Notes under the pieces: model-generated
What the model was told of the DNA's origin: nothing
Seen by the model: only the letters and a program-made list of their open reading frames with translations
Database searches by the model: none
NCBI RefSeq assembly: GCF_027942865.1
Contig: NC_134511.1
Span: forward strand, 26,831,390-26,895,389
Origin: Odontesthes bonariensis
Lineage: Eukaryota; Chordata; Actinopteri; Atheriniformes; Atherinopsidae
DNA: 64,000 bases
Direction of reading: 5' to 3'
Position numbers and translations under genes: made by a program
Shown: one piece after another, positions 20,930 through 32,587 of the stretch
Position numbering within the stretch: position 1 is the first letter of the stretch
Layout of the letters: each line of letters opens with the position of its first letter

Positions 20930-23600
20930 TGTTATTCATGTGACTTGTCATATTTTCCTGCCGAAATGGCCGCTGCATATTCCTTTAAGGTTGATGCACA
21001 TCTGCCTGCTTCCAGTAATGACTGCAGGAAATGCAGAATGATAGCCACTGAGCAGTCCTCCGGCACCTCACCCTGTGTCTGGCACCACTGGGAGAAAAGC
21101 TTCCACCAATTAACATAGAGTGACCTTGTGGAGGGAGCCCTGGAACTTAACACCATATGGATCACTGGGGTCACAGGATGCCAGGAGTGGGTCCTGGCTC
21201 CCAATGGCCAGCCCCAAAGCTGAAGGCGATCCAGATTCGGATGCCATACGCGTCCCCCCCATCTGAGAGAGAAGATCCGGTCTCCTTGGGAGGCGCCATG
21301 ATTCTCCTTGGAATAGTTTTAGCAGTCTGCAGTCTGTGGCAAAACGTCCACCTCTGCTCTGCCATATAAGCTCCAAATCATCTCCACCACCTCTGGGTGG
21401 AGTCTCCAGTCGCCCTGTGGCAGCCCTTGGCGGGAGACCCTGAGGCTCAGGAAGCGGGGAAATGCCCGTGTAAGGAGCTGCTTTAACACCTGCAGTCCCT
21501 GCTTGGACCTGGTGCCACCCTGATAATTTATGTGATATACTGCTGAGGTATCTCTAAATTGTCCTTAGGAGTGAGTGTGAGCGTGCATGGTTGTTTGTCT
21601 CGTTTGTCTCTATGTGGCCCTGCGATGGACTGGCGGCCTGTCCAGGGTGTACCCCGCCTCTCGCCCATTGACTGCTGGGATAGGCTCCAGCCCGCCCGCG
21701 ACCCGATCGACGGATTCAGCGGTATAGATAATGGATGGATGGATGGATACTGCTGAGGTGCTGTCTGTGTGGACGAGAACATGCCGCCCCTTCAATACTT
21801 GGAGAAAATGTTGCAGTGCGAGATATTTTGCCCTGAGCTCGAGCACATTTATATGTTCCCACCTGTGCTGTGCACTCCATCTGCCCTTAATGGTCTTGCG
21901 CTGCCAGACAGCACCCCAACCTAACAGAGAGGCATCTGTCTTCACCCTTTTCTAAGAAAGGAAGGCTCTCATCGACAGTGAGTTGAGAGTCATGCCCTGG
22001 TAATCTACCTTCTGACAGGGTGTAAGATGCTCTTGGAGTAATTGATTGTGAGGCCCAGCTGGTTCACATGTCCAAGGAGCCAATCAGTGTTTCTGACTGC
22101 CCGCTCTGCAGTTGGGGAAAATAATTAGTAAATCCAGTTATGGCAAGATTGTCAAAGCCCTGGCTTGTATGGGAGCAAGGGCCGCTGCCACGCACCTGGT
22201 AAATATGCGAGGGGCAAGTGAGAGACCGAACGACATCACCTTGAATTGTTAAGCCCTGAGAGGTGAATATCAGGAACTGTCTGTGGTGTGGAGCAGTACG
22301 CACATGAAAATAGGCATCTTTCTATTGACACAAACCAGGCCCTCTGTGCCACTGACTGGAGAACGCCTGCCAACCACAACATTCGGAATGGGAGAAAGTT
22401 GGTGGCCGGCGTCGGAACTGCAGTGTGTATCCCTTGGACAGCGTGGATACCACCCAAGGGTCCGTGATCTCCCTCTCCCAGTAGCTGATGTGCTGCTGAG
22501 AGAAGCGTCCGACAGCGGTCCTTTGATACCTTGGCGTGCAGGTGGATGAGAGTGGCTAGGACCAGACGGCAAAAGACCCCTCTGCCTTGGGGCCTGAGCC
22601 GGGCCCCGACGCTGGCTGGCAAACCGCTGCCTGGCCTGGTCTACTTGGGCACTGCGATCTAGCGCCTGCTGAGCAGCTGGCCCAAACATGTGACCTGGAA
22701 CCACTGGAAGAGAACGAAGAGTACGGCGACACCCTTCCGACAGAGAGGACTGCGCCAGCCATACTTGGCGGCGTGCCAGCGTCACTGTTGACATCAACCT
22801 TCCGAGCTGGACATGAATCCAAAAGTCTGAAGATGCATCACTGAAGGTCTGAGCAGAGGAGTCTACACCAGATTCCTGCAGGATCTGAGACAGGCCCAGA
22901 ACAAGGTGGGAAAATGAATTACCAATACGGCCTACTCATGCTTCTATATTATAAGCCCTAACAAGGAGATCATTGGTCAGCCAGCACAGAGGACGGGGAC
23001 AGCAGGCATCAGGTCTGAGAGCCTCATCGGGTGAGACTATCAAAGAAGCAATGGTAGGATCAACTGGGGCCATACGATCCAACCCATAGTTGCCTGCCTC
23101 CTGCATGGCCGCCAAGTTCCTGCAATCACTGGTGTGATGAGACAATAATTTTGGAACTGCCCAGTAGCGCTGCAGCTCTTCAATATAGGAGGGACCAAGA
23201 AAGCTGCTGTGACGGGAGCGTCATCCAGCCCCAGGTGTGCTAAAGCCATGCGAATTGCATGTTTCAGTGTGGCATGGCCAGCTTCTGACCAGCTTCAGCC
23301 ACACAATGAACCATCAGACCTTTGAGACAAATTGTTAGAGGCTCAAGAAACTGAGTCTTTATCCTCGTCCTGTCCGTCCCCATCAAACAAACTACAGTAA
23401 GCTGCAGTTGACAGCACATCAATAACCCAACAAGGCGAGCCCCTTGTGGCGGATTCACCACTGGGAGCTGATCCCCTATCATCAGGCTGAAGATTGAGCA
23501 GAAGCTCCTTTATCTGGGAAAACTCAGATGAGAGAGTGCCCACTTTGCGAGCCAAAGTGTTCACCTTCTTAACTTTCCTAGGAGGTCCCTGTTAAAGTCT
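20930..23600 (-). mobile_element. DIRS-like tyrosine-recombinase retrotransposon, decayed
   Basis: Reading the minus strand from high to low coordinates: a gag-like stretch (23343-23564), RT pieces (WFVSIE near 22350, APHHRQFLIF near 22290), RNase H (TDASLLGWGAVWQ, LVHTDSTSAVS, 21760-21945) and the N-terminal core-binding part of a tyrosine recombinase (STRSLYVNWWKLFSQWCQTQ, LHFLQSLLEAGRCASTLKEY, 20932-21204). This gag-RT-RH-YR order is that of DIRS elements. It has many stops and frameshifts. The catalytic C-terminus of the recombinase is absent. Confidence 0.78.
21550..21746 (+). mobile_element. GATGGATGG-tailed retroposon inserted into DIRS RNase H
   Basis: GCGATGGACTGGCGGCCTGT, GGGATAGGCTCCAGC and a (GGAT)n tail identify the ubiquitous teleost retroposon 3' end. 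It is flanked by a perfect 13-bp duplication ATACTGCTGAGGT (21537-21549 and 21747-21759), so it is a clean target-primed insertion. Confidence 0.88.
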
Positions 23601-23604
23601 GGGT

Positions 23605-23680
23605 TCAGTACAAGTAAGTAAGTAGTAAGTAAACTTTATTTATATAGCACCTTTCACGGTGTGAGAGACCACGTCAAACC
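23605..23680 (-). repeat. retroposon tail (TAAG)n/TTTATTTATATAGCACC
   Basis: (TAAG)n is followed by AACTTTATTTATATAGCACC, the reverse of a fish LINE or SINE tail (GGTGCTATATAAATAAAGTT). It marks the right border of the DIRS remnant. Confidence 0.6.
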
Positions 23681-23900
23681 AAGAGAAGAGACAGGAAAAT
23701 TATTAGAAAATAGGGTTTTTTATTTAACCCAAAAATCAACTACAAAATACTGAGCTCATAAAAGGTCAAAGAAACGAAATGTGAACAAAAATGTGAACAA
23801 AGTAACTGTACAAACAAAACATAACTGACCTAACAAAGAAATGACACAAGGGTAAATGCTGGCTGATCAGACCAGTAACACACACATTAGGGGTAACTAA

Positions 23901-24562
23901 TAGAGCCTGGGTCGGGCCGGATTTTTCTGTCCGAGCCCGGCCCTCAACCGACAGAAAAGTTCTCAAATCCGACTCGAGCCCGAGATTAATTAAAATATTT
24001 GTGTCCGAGCCCGCCGGAAGCCCGAGACCAGTGACCAACGCAAGACGGCGCACCCTAATCAGTAAATACACATTGGTGACAGCGCACCATTATCCACCAT
24101 AATCCATTATAAAACATACACATTAATGGCGGTGCACCATAACAAATGCACAAGCACTCTTCAGTTCTCCAGAAGCTATTTTTCTTTTAATGTCCTTCAT
24201 AGCGCTTCCAGCCAACTGAACTCGGCTGCACTGATCGCACGTGTTTAATGTAAAGTTGTTCGAAAGTTCGATATGCGTGCGTGCGTGCGTGCGCACCGAG
24301 CATGCACAGACCACAGATGCACACAGATGCATGCTGCACGGCATGAGGCACGAATAGCCTACCAACATTTTCATTTATGCATGTTCAATTATTTATGTTA
24401 ATCACAAAAACTGACGTTTGCAATGAACTGAAACCTGTCCTCTGGCTGTTTATAATTTTCACGATGTATGCTTGCTTTCGAGCCCGACCCGAGTCCGACA
24501 AGACATTCTAATTTTTTGTCCGAGTCCGGCCCGTCGGGCTTCGGTCGGGTTGCCATACTCTA
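23901..24562. mobile_element. hAT non-autonomous element with 8-bp TSD
   Basis: Inverted termini TAGAGCCTGG and (reversed) TAGAGTATGG are bounded by a perfect 8-bp duplication GTAACTAA (23893-23900 and 24563-24570). Both subterminal regions are rich in CCGAGCCCG/CGGGCTCGG motifs. A (GCGT)n run lies at 24275-24293. No transposase was seen. Confidence 0.82.
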
Positions 24563-24570
24563 GTAACTAA

Positions 24571-26150
24571 ACAAAATACAATCACCAACTACAACAAATA
24601 CCACATTACAGCCACATTAGTAAATAAACTAACCACCCAAAATAAGAGCAAAAGTCTTACAATTTAAATACAAAAAAACACTTAAATAGGAAACTTATTT
24701 AACTAAAGAACTCAAAATTTCCTCCCCCCTCCAGCAGGAACTGATGATTCAGTCCAATCAGTGTTTGCATGCTCAACTCTTGTCAGGCAACTCCCACAGA
24801 ACAACAGGTAAATACCAGTAAAAGACAAACAGAAACCACCGGTTGAGAAATACATAAGTAACTAAATGTGCGCCCTTACAAATAGAACAAATGTATTTAA
24901 GCCAAACAATAAACATTTTATTGGAACTAAAGTGACGTAAATGATGTGTAAAAGATTACTGCATAAGAGAGTTGCTGACTTTAGAGTGTGGCCATGGGTT
25001 TGGCCATCACACACGGTAAAAATCACAAAGTGCTTTACAATCAAATATTAATAAAAAATATTATAAGAATGTAACCAGATTCTGTCGACCAATGTAAGAC
25101 AATGAAGAGTCAAGTGTCCAAAGGTTTACAATTTATTTAGAACCAAGCTCATGAGAGGAAGGAGGAGTCAGAGGTTGCCACCCACCACTGGGACCTTAAA
25201 TAGATAAAACACCAAGTCAGTAACAGGGAATAAATAAACTCCAAACGGAGAGTGCAAACCACAAAGTTCAAAGTACATAGATATCTCAGGTTCACAAATG
25301 ACACCACTGCAAGCATTACACCTAAATTCAAACATGGCGCTCAATAACTACTAATGGCTACCCACAAGTCAATTGTCACACAAAAAGGCCCAGTAGTAGG
25401 TGCACACAGTGGCTACAGCCTGCAATCCCCGGTAACTGGTAAAGTTCATTAACATTAAAACAGTTAAGAAAGCATTATTACTTTATTAAGTTTAGTCCTA
25501 GTAGTATGTTAAAAAGGCAAAGGCCACCACAAATCACCATGAAGCAGAAACTACAACTACTGGACCTCGGGCTGAGCCACTCGGGGAAGGCAGAAGGTGT
25601 GCAGCATTCCAGCACAGGTCGGCCGCCCTGGCCTGGACAAACAAACAAAACTAACACAAAGCAAACCAAATACAGACACCAAATACCAAACACAGCAAAA
25701 ATCATATGGAAGGAGACCGGAGCTTAAGGCTGTTCTATCCCTCCATGACGGCACTCAACTAACCACTACACTTAGCTCTTGTTAAAGCAAATGCAACGCA
25801 AACCAGAAAACTCAACTGCACACCATCCACCTTACCCACTGCTGACACAAAGGAAACCAAGGCTGCGGGCGCTCAACAGGCCCAGCTTTTAAAGGTTCCT
25901 CTTCTTCTCCCCATGAACCCAGTATTTCACAGCAGCAAATCTCATAGCTCCCCCCATTGTCCTGGCCCCATTATTGCACCCTTGCTCCCATCCAGTCCAT
26001 CCGGTTACAAGAAAACACCACCAATAAAACTAATTAATAATTATAAAATCATAAAAGACAAAAAAAAAACATAACAAGATAAAAAATAAATAAAAATATA
26101 GGTGGAGACATAGGTAAGTTCACTCCTGCCTAACTAAAAGCTTGCTTATA
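24571..26150. other. intergenic, repeat-like but unassigned
   Basis: The sequence resembles LTR or LINE flanks in minus orientation (TTTTAAAGG TATA-like core near 25890 and several TTTATT signals). No coding motif was found. The open frames 25478-25785 on both strands are unrecognised. Confidence 0.35.
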
Positions 26151-26159
26151 TAAAAAAGT

Positions 26160-26430
26160 TTTCAGCTGCTTCTTAAAAGAGTCCACAGATTCAGAGCACC
26201 TTAATGAAAGAGGCAAGTCGTCCAGAGTTTGCGGGCCACTGCTTGACAGGAATGGTCGCCTCAAGTGTGGAAGTGTGTGTGAGGAACAACCAACAACCTC
26301 TGACCTGCTGATCTCAGAATACAGCAGATGTATGGTAATAAATCAGATCTGAGATATATGCAGGGGCTTGACCATGTAGGGCCCTAAAAGTATGGACCAA
26401 GGGCCCTGCACCTGCGATTCCCCTCGCTGC
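26160..26430 (-). mobile_element. LINE C-terminal fragment, minus strand
   Basis: The minus strand encodes VHTFRALHGQAPAYISDLI and, after a stop, a segment reading FKKQLKTF-like at 26160-26200. This is the C-terminal end of a jockey-group LINE ORF2. Confidence 0.65.
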
Positions 26431-26454
26431 ACGATCAGAAAATGAAGAAAAAAG

Positions 26455-26885
26455 AATGAGTAAGGCGGGAAAAAAGAACAAAAGCGAGATGTCGGTGCTA
26501 CTTTCTGAAGTGGAGGCGCGCAAAAATGTGTTCTTTGGCACGCTGTCCTCCGGCATAAGCAGCAAACGTAAGAGGAGTGGGTGAGAGAGCCTGTGCGAGG
26601 CTGTCAATGCTGTCGGGTCTGAGAAGCCTCACAAGCAGAGGTGAAGAAGAAGTGGTCCGACATTAAGGTGGATGTGAAGCGGAGACTGGCTGCCCATTGC
26701 CGAAGTGTGGCCAAAACAGGTGGGGGGTGGGCCACCCTGTTTGAACAAAGAGTCGGTGCAATTATGGGTGACACTGCTCTCTCAGGGGTGGTGGGGGCAC
26801 ATGTGGGTAAATCTGATTACCCCCAAGGTAAATACCTATGTTTTTGTGTAACTCACAACAAACGTGTTCATACAGTAACATGAAG
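26455..26885 (+). pseudogene. Harbinger-associated Myb/SANT-like (NAIF1-type) gene fragment
   Basis: The plus strand reads SVLLSEVEARKNVLFGTLSS, then KRKRSG, a TGA in place of the expected tryptophan codon, CEAVNAVGSEK and, after a frameshift, VKKKWSDIKVDVKRRLAAHC and TGGG. This is the trihelix/Myb-SANT DNA-binding domain found in NAIF1 and in Harbinger accessory proteins. The stop plus frameshift make it a pseudogene. Confidence 0.7.
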
Positions 26886-26899
26886 AAGTGTGCCGGGGA

Positions 26900-28990
26900 A
26901 AAGGTGAGGCTGATTCAGACATTTCACACTTGCACACATCTTCTTTCAAACAGAATGGGGTCTCGGTTTCCCCAATACCTGCTTCAATTGGATATTTGAG
27001 GGCAGAGATTTCAATATCTTTTCAACAGGCTACATAATCAGCCAATACACTAGACAATGCAACTGGGAAGTATTTAAATATATTTTTTTTTAAACTTGGC
27101 AATGCCATTACCCCTTTCGCCTTCGGCAACTGTAAAGTAGTATAACGTATTCTTCACAGTTTTGCTTCCCAAATAAATCTTGATGTAGGTTTATCCTATT
27201 CATAGAACTAGGTTTTTGGAACATCTACTGGTTACATAAGAACAATATAACAGACATGGCAGTATATTTATTTTTACCGCACTTACTTTTCTATATTCAT
27301 GTCTATGCGTTCATAGTTGTTTTGATATAGTTTTTTAGGTTTTTATTTATGTTTACATTTAAGTGATTTTGCTTTCCATTTTATCTTCCATTCCATAGGG
27401 TTTTAATTTGGGGTACAGAGTTTTAAGTTTTGCATATATTTATTTTTTAGCCAGAACACAGACCAAATTTGCCAAATGTTTTCATCGAGTAGCCAAAAGA
27501 CTCCACTGGATCAGATAAGTAGATCAATATCGTCCGCAAACAGACTTAATGTATGTTACTATTCATTCATTTCTATTCCTGATATTAGTTTGTCTTATCA
27601 TTTGGGCATTTGGGCTCAATAATTAAAGGGCGTACAAGGGTGAACAAGATATGAGTGTCTCTATGGGAGAGCAGGTAATCTTTACTCTAACCGTGGGTTT
27701 ATAATAGAGATACTTAATACACTGAATTGATTTTATGTTAAATTCAAATTTTTCTAATGTTAAATATAATAATAATTATAATCCTTACAGATACAATAGG
27801 GTCCTTGCAGTTTCACTGCTCGGTCCCTAAAAATTCTGAGTAGACTCTATAAAAGGCCTTATCAGAATCTAAACTACTTAAGGATGCTGGTAGGTTTTTA
27901 TTCATGGATCTTGTTTATAATATGTAATGTTCTCCATATATTGTCTTGTGTTTGTCTGCCCTTAACACACCCAATTTGGACCTCATCTGTTAGATGTGAT
28001 GTGTGTGTTTGGAGTCTGTTTGAAAAGATTCAAGTGTAAATCTTATAATCGACATTTAAAATAGAAATTGGTCTGGAATTCTGGCACTATTCCTCATCAT
28101 TTAGCGGTTTGGGGAGTACTGTAATGACTGCTTCATTCCAAAAAGAGGGGGGGGGACTCATTATTTAAGATCCAATTGAATGTAGAGTAAAGAAGTGAAG
28201 TGAATTCTTCTCCAAATTTAGCTTACCAATTGCTTATTTGACTTCATCTGCTGTAATATGCTCACTTTGTTTTGTGCCTGTCGAGGGCAGATCTTGTGAA
28301 TCAACAAACTCTTATAGAAGTCTCTGCGAAGTTTCTCTATTTTCAAATTTTTCAAATTTTCATACTTCAGTTGATTTGTTTCAAATCACATAATTTAGTA
28401 ACAGTTAATTCTGTTTGTTGTTTATGTATTCATCTAGCCAGCAATTTTGTGACTTTGGGGCCTGATTTATAATCATTTTTAAAAAATATCTTCCCCTTTT
28501 TTTTTCAAATTGAATCTTCTTTTTTGCCTCATTGATTTGTTGTTGTGTTACTTGGTCAGCTTTACCTTAGTATTTCTGTTCCAGATCTCTCAATTCTGAT
28601 ACAAGGGGCTTGTATTGTTTAAAGCTTACTCCCAATTGCTATTAGTTTCCCTCGAATCATTGCTTTTAATGCATTCCAGAGAATAGATGAGCCTGTCTCA
28701 CAATTATTGTTTTCTTCCAAATATTTCTGTATATCAACTTTAATTTGATGTTACTGTCTCATTGTATAAGACTTCTGCGTTCAATCTCCATATTATATTT
28801 TTTTGTCTGCAATTTAGACCAACTTTCAAGTAAATGGCACTCATCAGCCACTCCTATATGGCATTCTTCTGTTATATCTCTATTCTCTTTCTGCATAAAG
28901 AAATAGTCAATTCTAAAGTAGACACAGTGTTTCTGTGTAATGACTAAAATTTGCAGATTTCTTATACCTCTCATTACCAGTTGTTTCCGC
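26900..28990 (-). mobile_element. L1-like LINE ORF2 remnant, minus strand
   Basis: The minus strand encodes, with many stops, the end of the endonuclease (SRIDYFFMQ-like FRIDYFFMQKENRDI at 28759-28974), RT landmarks (GQTQDNIWRTLHIINKIHE near 27950, FSVLSISIINPRLE near 27730) and a C-terminal part (TSRFIWEAKL near 27180). It is heavily decayed. Confidence 0.65.
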
Positions 28991-30060
28991 GTCTGCTAGC
29001 GCGAGCAATGTTGATGACATCACGATTTCGTGCCCCGCAATATATAGTGGCGCAAGTCGATGCGCCAGTAGTTGCAATTTTCTCCGTCACAGAGGTGGCG
29101 CTGCTACGTGAAGGTTACCGCTACTCTACAACCACGAAAGTGGAGAAGAAAACAATGAAGAGCAGGAATACTGTCATTAATTATACTGCTGCAGTATTCG
29201 GATAATTTTAATTTTTTAATTCAATTAAAAGAGGTGATGGTCTGAAGCCCCCGGCAATCACACTTTTTAAGTCTCTGCCCTCTTCTTTGCCTTCACGTAT
29301 CTGTCCCGTAGCTTCTTCCACACATTCTTACAGAACTCTCCCTCTTTCCCCAAAGTTCTGCCAATCTCTGTCAACCAGTTTTGCCAGTTTACGTGGTCCC
29401 TGTGCTGTTTCACTGCAGTTTCGTACAGCTGCCTGTACAAACGCACCTCCTCACTGAGCCTGGTCTCACAACGGTCCATCCGGTTTTTCATTGGTGGCGC
29501 CGCCAAGTTACAAAAATCGACTGGTGCACGACAACGCGCAGCGCCGTCTTTTCAAGGGAAGCGCCAGGCCTGAAACGTCATTTTGACGTCACGGACCGCC
29601 ACCGCCGTGACAGACGCGTCAACCATGCTAGCGCCTTTAAGGGACCAGCATGGTTGCTGCGATGGCTCGCGCAAGCAGTGTTGATGACGTCACGGTTTCG
29701 TGCCGGCCATTTATAGTGGCGCGAGTCTTCTCCATCACCGAGGTGTCGCTGCTACATAAAGGTTACCACTAACTACTCTACAATGACGAAAGTGGAGAAC
29801 AATGCCCCTGTCATCAATGATACTGCTGCAGTATCTGGAAGATGAAATGCTGCTTAGAACCTTGCCGGCGAAAAGAGAAAGATTACTTATAATAGCTGAT
29901 GAGCCTGCAGAAGTTGAAATTTCAAAAGGCATGATGATGCCCATCTCACCTCCAAATTCCTGAGCATTCTCACCCATTACTTAGCTGATGAGGCTGCAGA
30001 AGTTGAAATTTTAATAGGTGTTCTCACCATTATAGTCTGATATAGTACTTAGAATATTGT
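28985..30060. mobile_element. Harbinger-derived region with MADF ORF and duplicated leader
   Basis: A CpG-rich leader (AGTGTTGATGACGTCACGG, ATTTATAGTGGCGCG) occurs twice in direct orientation, at 28990-29205 and 29655-29845. A minus-strand MADF-like ORF lies between. The second leader continues into EDEMLLRTLPAKRER-like coding. The arrangement suggests a rearranged PIF/Harbinger element; the termini were not resolved. Confidence 0.55.
29267..29506 (-). CDS. MADF/Myb-SANT-like protein fragment (transposon accessory)
   Basis: This is a 79-codon open frame. The motifs ETRLSEEVRLYRQLYE, WQNWLTEIGRTLGKEGEFCK and WKKLRDRYVKAKKR have the three-helix pattern of MADF domains: LI..V..YP-like helix, W..I...L and W..LRD.Y.K. 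It is probably the second ORF of a Harbinger element, or a domesticated copy. A host gene cannot be excluded, but no exon neighbours were found. Confidence 0.6.
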   Translation of the reverse strand: MAAPPMKNRMDRCETRLSEEVRLYRQLYETAVKQHRDHVNWQNWLTEIGRTLGKEGEFCKNVWKKLRDRYVKAKKRAET

Positions 30061-30379
30061 TATAGGACTTTTAAGTGTATTGTGTTACCTTTTCTTTGTT
30101 TGTTATGAAATAGTGTGCTTCAATGGACACACTTGGGAATCATCGTTACCTTTCAGGATGCAATAATAATAATAATAATAGATCGGTTTTATATAGCGCT
30201 AATACTCAAAGCCGCTTCCAGTGAATACCAGTGAATGAAACAACAGCAAATTCCTAACAACATCATTTATGTACAAATAATTGCACAAAGTATTTTACAT
30301 GACACAACCGTCAGCCGTGAGCCTGTTTTTTGAGTTGGTCCATCCGGTTTGTCGTTCTCAGCGTGCGTCAACCTCCTCC

Positions 30380-30770
30380 CCTCTGCCAGGAAACTGAAAA
30401 TGAGCCGTGGTTGGGTCTTCCAACATGACAACGACCCGAAGCATACAGCAAAGGCAACAAAGGAGTGGCTCAAGAAGAATCACATTAAAGTCATGGAGTG
30501 GCCCAGCCAGTCTCCGGACCTCAATCCAATCGAAAATCTATGGAGGGAGCTGAAGGTCCGAGTTGCCAAGCGACAGCCCACCAACCTTAATGATTTAGAG
30601 AGGATCTGCAAAGAAGAGTGGGCCAAAATTCCCCTTGATATGTGTGCTAACCTTGTGGTTAACTACAACAAACGTCTGACCGCTGTGCTTGCAAACAAAG
30701 GCTTTGCCACCAAGTATTAAGTGCTTTTGGCAAGAGAGGGATCAAATACTTATTTCCCTCAATGAAATAC
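30380..30770 (+). mobile_element. Tc1/mariner transposase C-terminal remnant and 3' end
   Basis: Open to the stop at 30718: [39 protein letters not shown] and [15 protein letters not shown]. The catalytic D of the DDE triad (QHDNDPKH) and the E (NPIENLW) are present. The N-terminal two thirds are missing. The sequence after the stop (GGGATCAAATACTTATTTCC) is the usual Tc1-family 3' terminal region. Confidence 0.88.
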
Positions 30771-31009
30771 AAATGAATTCAAATATATTCTTTAAAGTTA
30801 TTTTCTGGATTTTCTTTTTCATATTCTGTCTCTCCATGTTAGAATACATCTACCATTAAAAGTATTCTCAGTAATGGTTAGACTGTGTAATTATCTGCCA
30901 CATTAATTCATACAGAAGTATACACCATACTGATCCTTCGCTGGTATTCTGGTATATATACCCACTTATTCACTGAGGCCTATGGTCCTTAATCACCTTG
31001 GCCCCATCC

Positions 31010-31140
31010 CCATTTCTACCCCCTCCCCTCTTCTTTCCTCTATTCCCTAGCCCCATCTCCATTTTGTAAAGCGACCTTGGGTTACTTGAAAGGCGCTATA
31101 TAAAACCAAGTCATTATTATTATTATTATTATTATTATTG
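31010..31140 (+). repeat. retroposon tail and (ATT)n microsatellite
   Basis: TAAAGCGACCTTGGGTTACTTGAAAGGCGC followed by TATATAAAACCAAGTCATT (given here in two blocks) is a fish retroposon 3' end. It runs into a pure (ATT)n run at about 31110-31138. Confidence 0.7.
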
Positions 31141-31149
31141 TTAAACTGA

Positions 31150-32260
31150 AATTTCTGCAGCTGTCCCGTGCTTATCTGCCAACCTCCCCTGTTCGCTCTC
31201 TCCTGCTAGGTTCTATGTCGCGATCGCAGTTGACTTGTAGCTTTTTCACGAGTGCCGAGTCCCTGGTGTTGCCCACTGTATCCTCCACCTCATATCCTCC
31301 ATTACTTAAGTTGCTGGTTGTGTCTTTGGCATCGCCATAAGTTTTCACACCGCAAAGCCAGTGAATGCGCATGTGGTTGGGGCGTTTGGAACAGGATTAC
31401 TTCTCTCTTTAATACCTTCTTGATGTTTACATCTGCTTTACATACAGCGTCCTCTGTCATGGTCAAAAAAAGATCAATTTTCTTTCATAGTAAACTGCTG
31501 GAAAGACACGACAATAGACCTTGGTGGTTGACCTGCTTTTGGCTATAGAACTAAAGCTTGGTGGGCTCCTTGAATCTGAAGATCTAAGTTTAACGAAAAC
31601 TCCTGTCTGAGCAATTTGTCCACAAAGTCCGCCATCGAGTCACCCTTCACCTCTGCTTATTCTTCTATGCCATAAAACCAGATTGTTCCACCTGAATCTA
31701 AATTCCAAGTAATCCAACTTGTCCATCATCATTTTCAGCTCTTTCTTTCATTCCTGCAGCTTACTGTTTATTTGTCAAGGCTACTTTGAAAGGTAGACAT
31801 GATAGCTTCAGGTACCATCTTGCTCTCCTTTGCAGTGTATTTTCCTTCCTTACTTTGGATGTTCTGGTTTCTTTTCTTTTTCATGGAGACCCCCACACAT
31901 ATTCCAATGTCTTGTGTCCTTTTTCCCCCTTATTTCACAAGTTTATTTCTATGTGTATTTAACGTTGGTGTGAGGGAGCTACCGTTTTATGCAGCCATTA
32001 CTCTCGCTCTCATCTAACTTTCAATTCCAAGTCCAATTGTAATATTTTTTTTTACTGTTGATGCCACATTTTTCTAAATATCTTGCATTATAGCAAAAAG
32101 TCTACACCTCAATCACATCTTTATTTCAACTCTAGTTGGTGTGAAGGTCTAATTCCAAAAATGTCTTTGTCCAAATACATATGGAAAAATGCAAGTAGTT
32201 ATTAAATAGTGTTCCATGTAATGACAACTAGCAGCTGGTTGACAGAATGAAGAGTAGGCA
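31150..32260. other. apba1-fxn intergenic, possible L1 ORF1 antisense
   Basis: The minus strand between about 31400 and 31800 has coiled-coil-like, charged fragments suggestive of L1 ORF1. It may be the 5' part of the L1 at 26900-28990. No motif is decisive. Confidence 0.3.
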
Positions 32261-32265
32261 TTACA

Positions 32266-32271
32266 TTTATT
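32266..32271 (-). terminator. candidate fxn polyadenylation signal AATAAA
   Basis: TTTATT on the + strand is AATAAA in the fxn sense direction, 178 nt after the stop codon. The position is plausible, but a hexamer alone is weak evidence. Confidence 0.4.
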
Positions 32272-32448
32272 ATAACAAAGGGAGGCTTGGAGTTGAACAT
32301 ACAATTAAAACATATTTGCTTCCCTTTCTTTTAAAGAATCTGTACTGAAACCTTTGTACAGCAAATACAGTGGTTTTAGCTTTCATGAGCTTTTCTGAGT
32401 AAGTAATTAGCAAGCAGCAGTAAGCAGATATTTTTCGAGTATGGCATT

Positions 32449-32587
32449 TCAGGAATGTGGCAGGTTATACAGGTTTATGTCTCTATTGAAGATGATGGAA
32501 AACTCTTTAGAAAGCAGTTGGTGGAGGCCGATACCATCATGAATGTACACCCAGCGTTCGCCTGTCCAGTCATAGCGCTTCGGTCCA
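32449..32587 (-). CDS. fxn: fxn exon 5: C-terminal strands/helix and stop
   Basis: This exon is 139 nt with acceptor TGATTGCAG|TGG. It encodes [32 protein letters not shown] and a short tail ending in TGA at 32451-32449. Confidence 0.95.
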
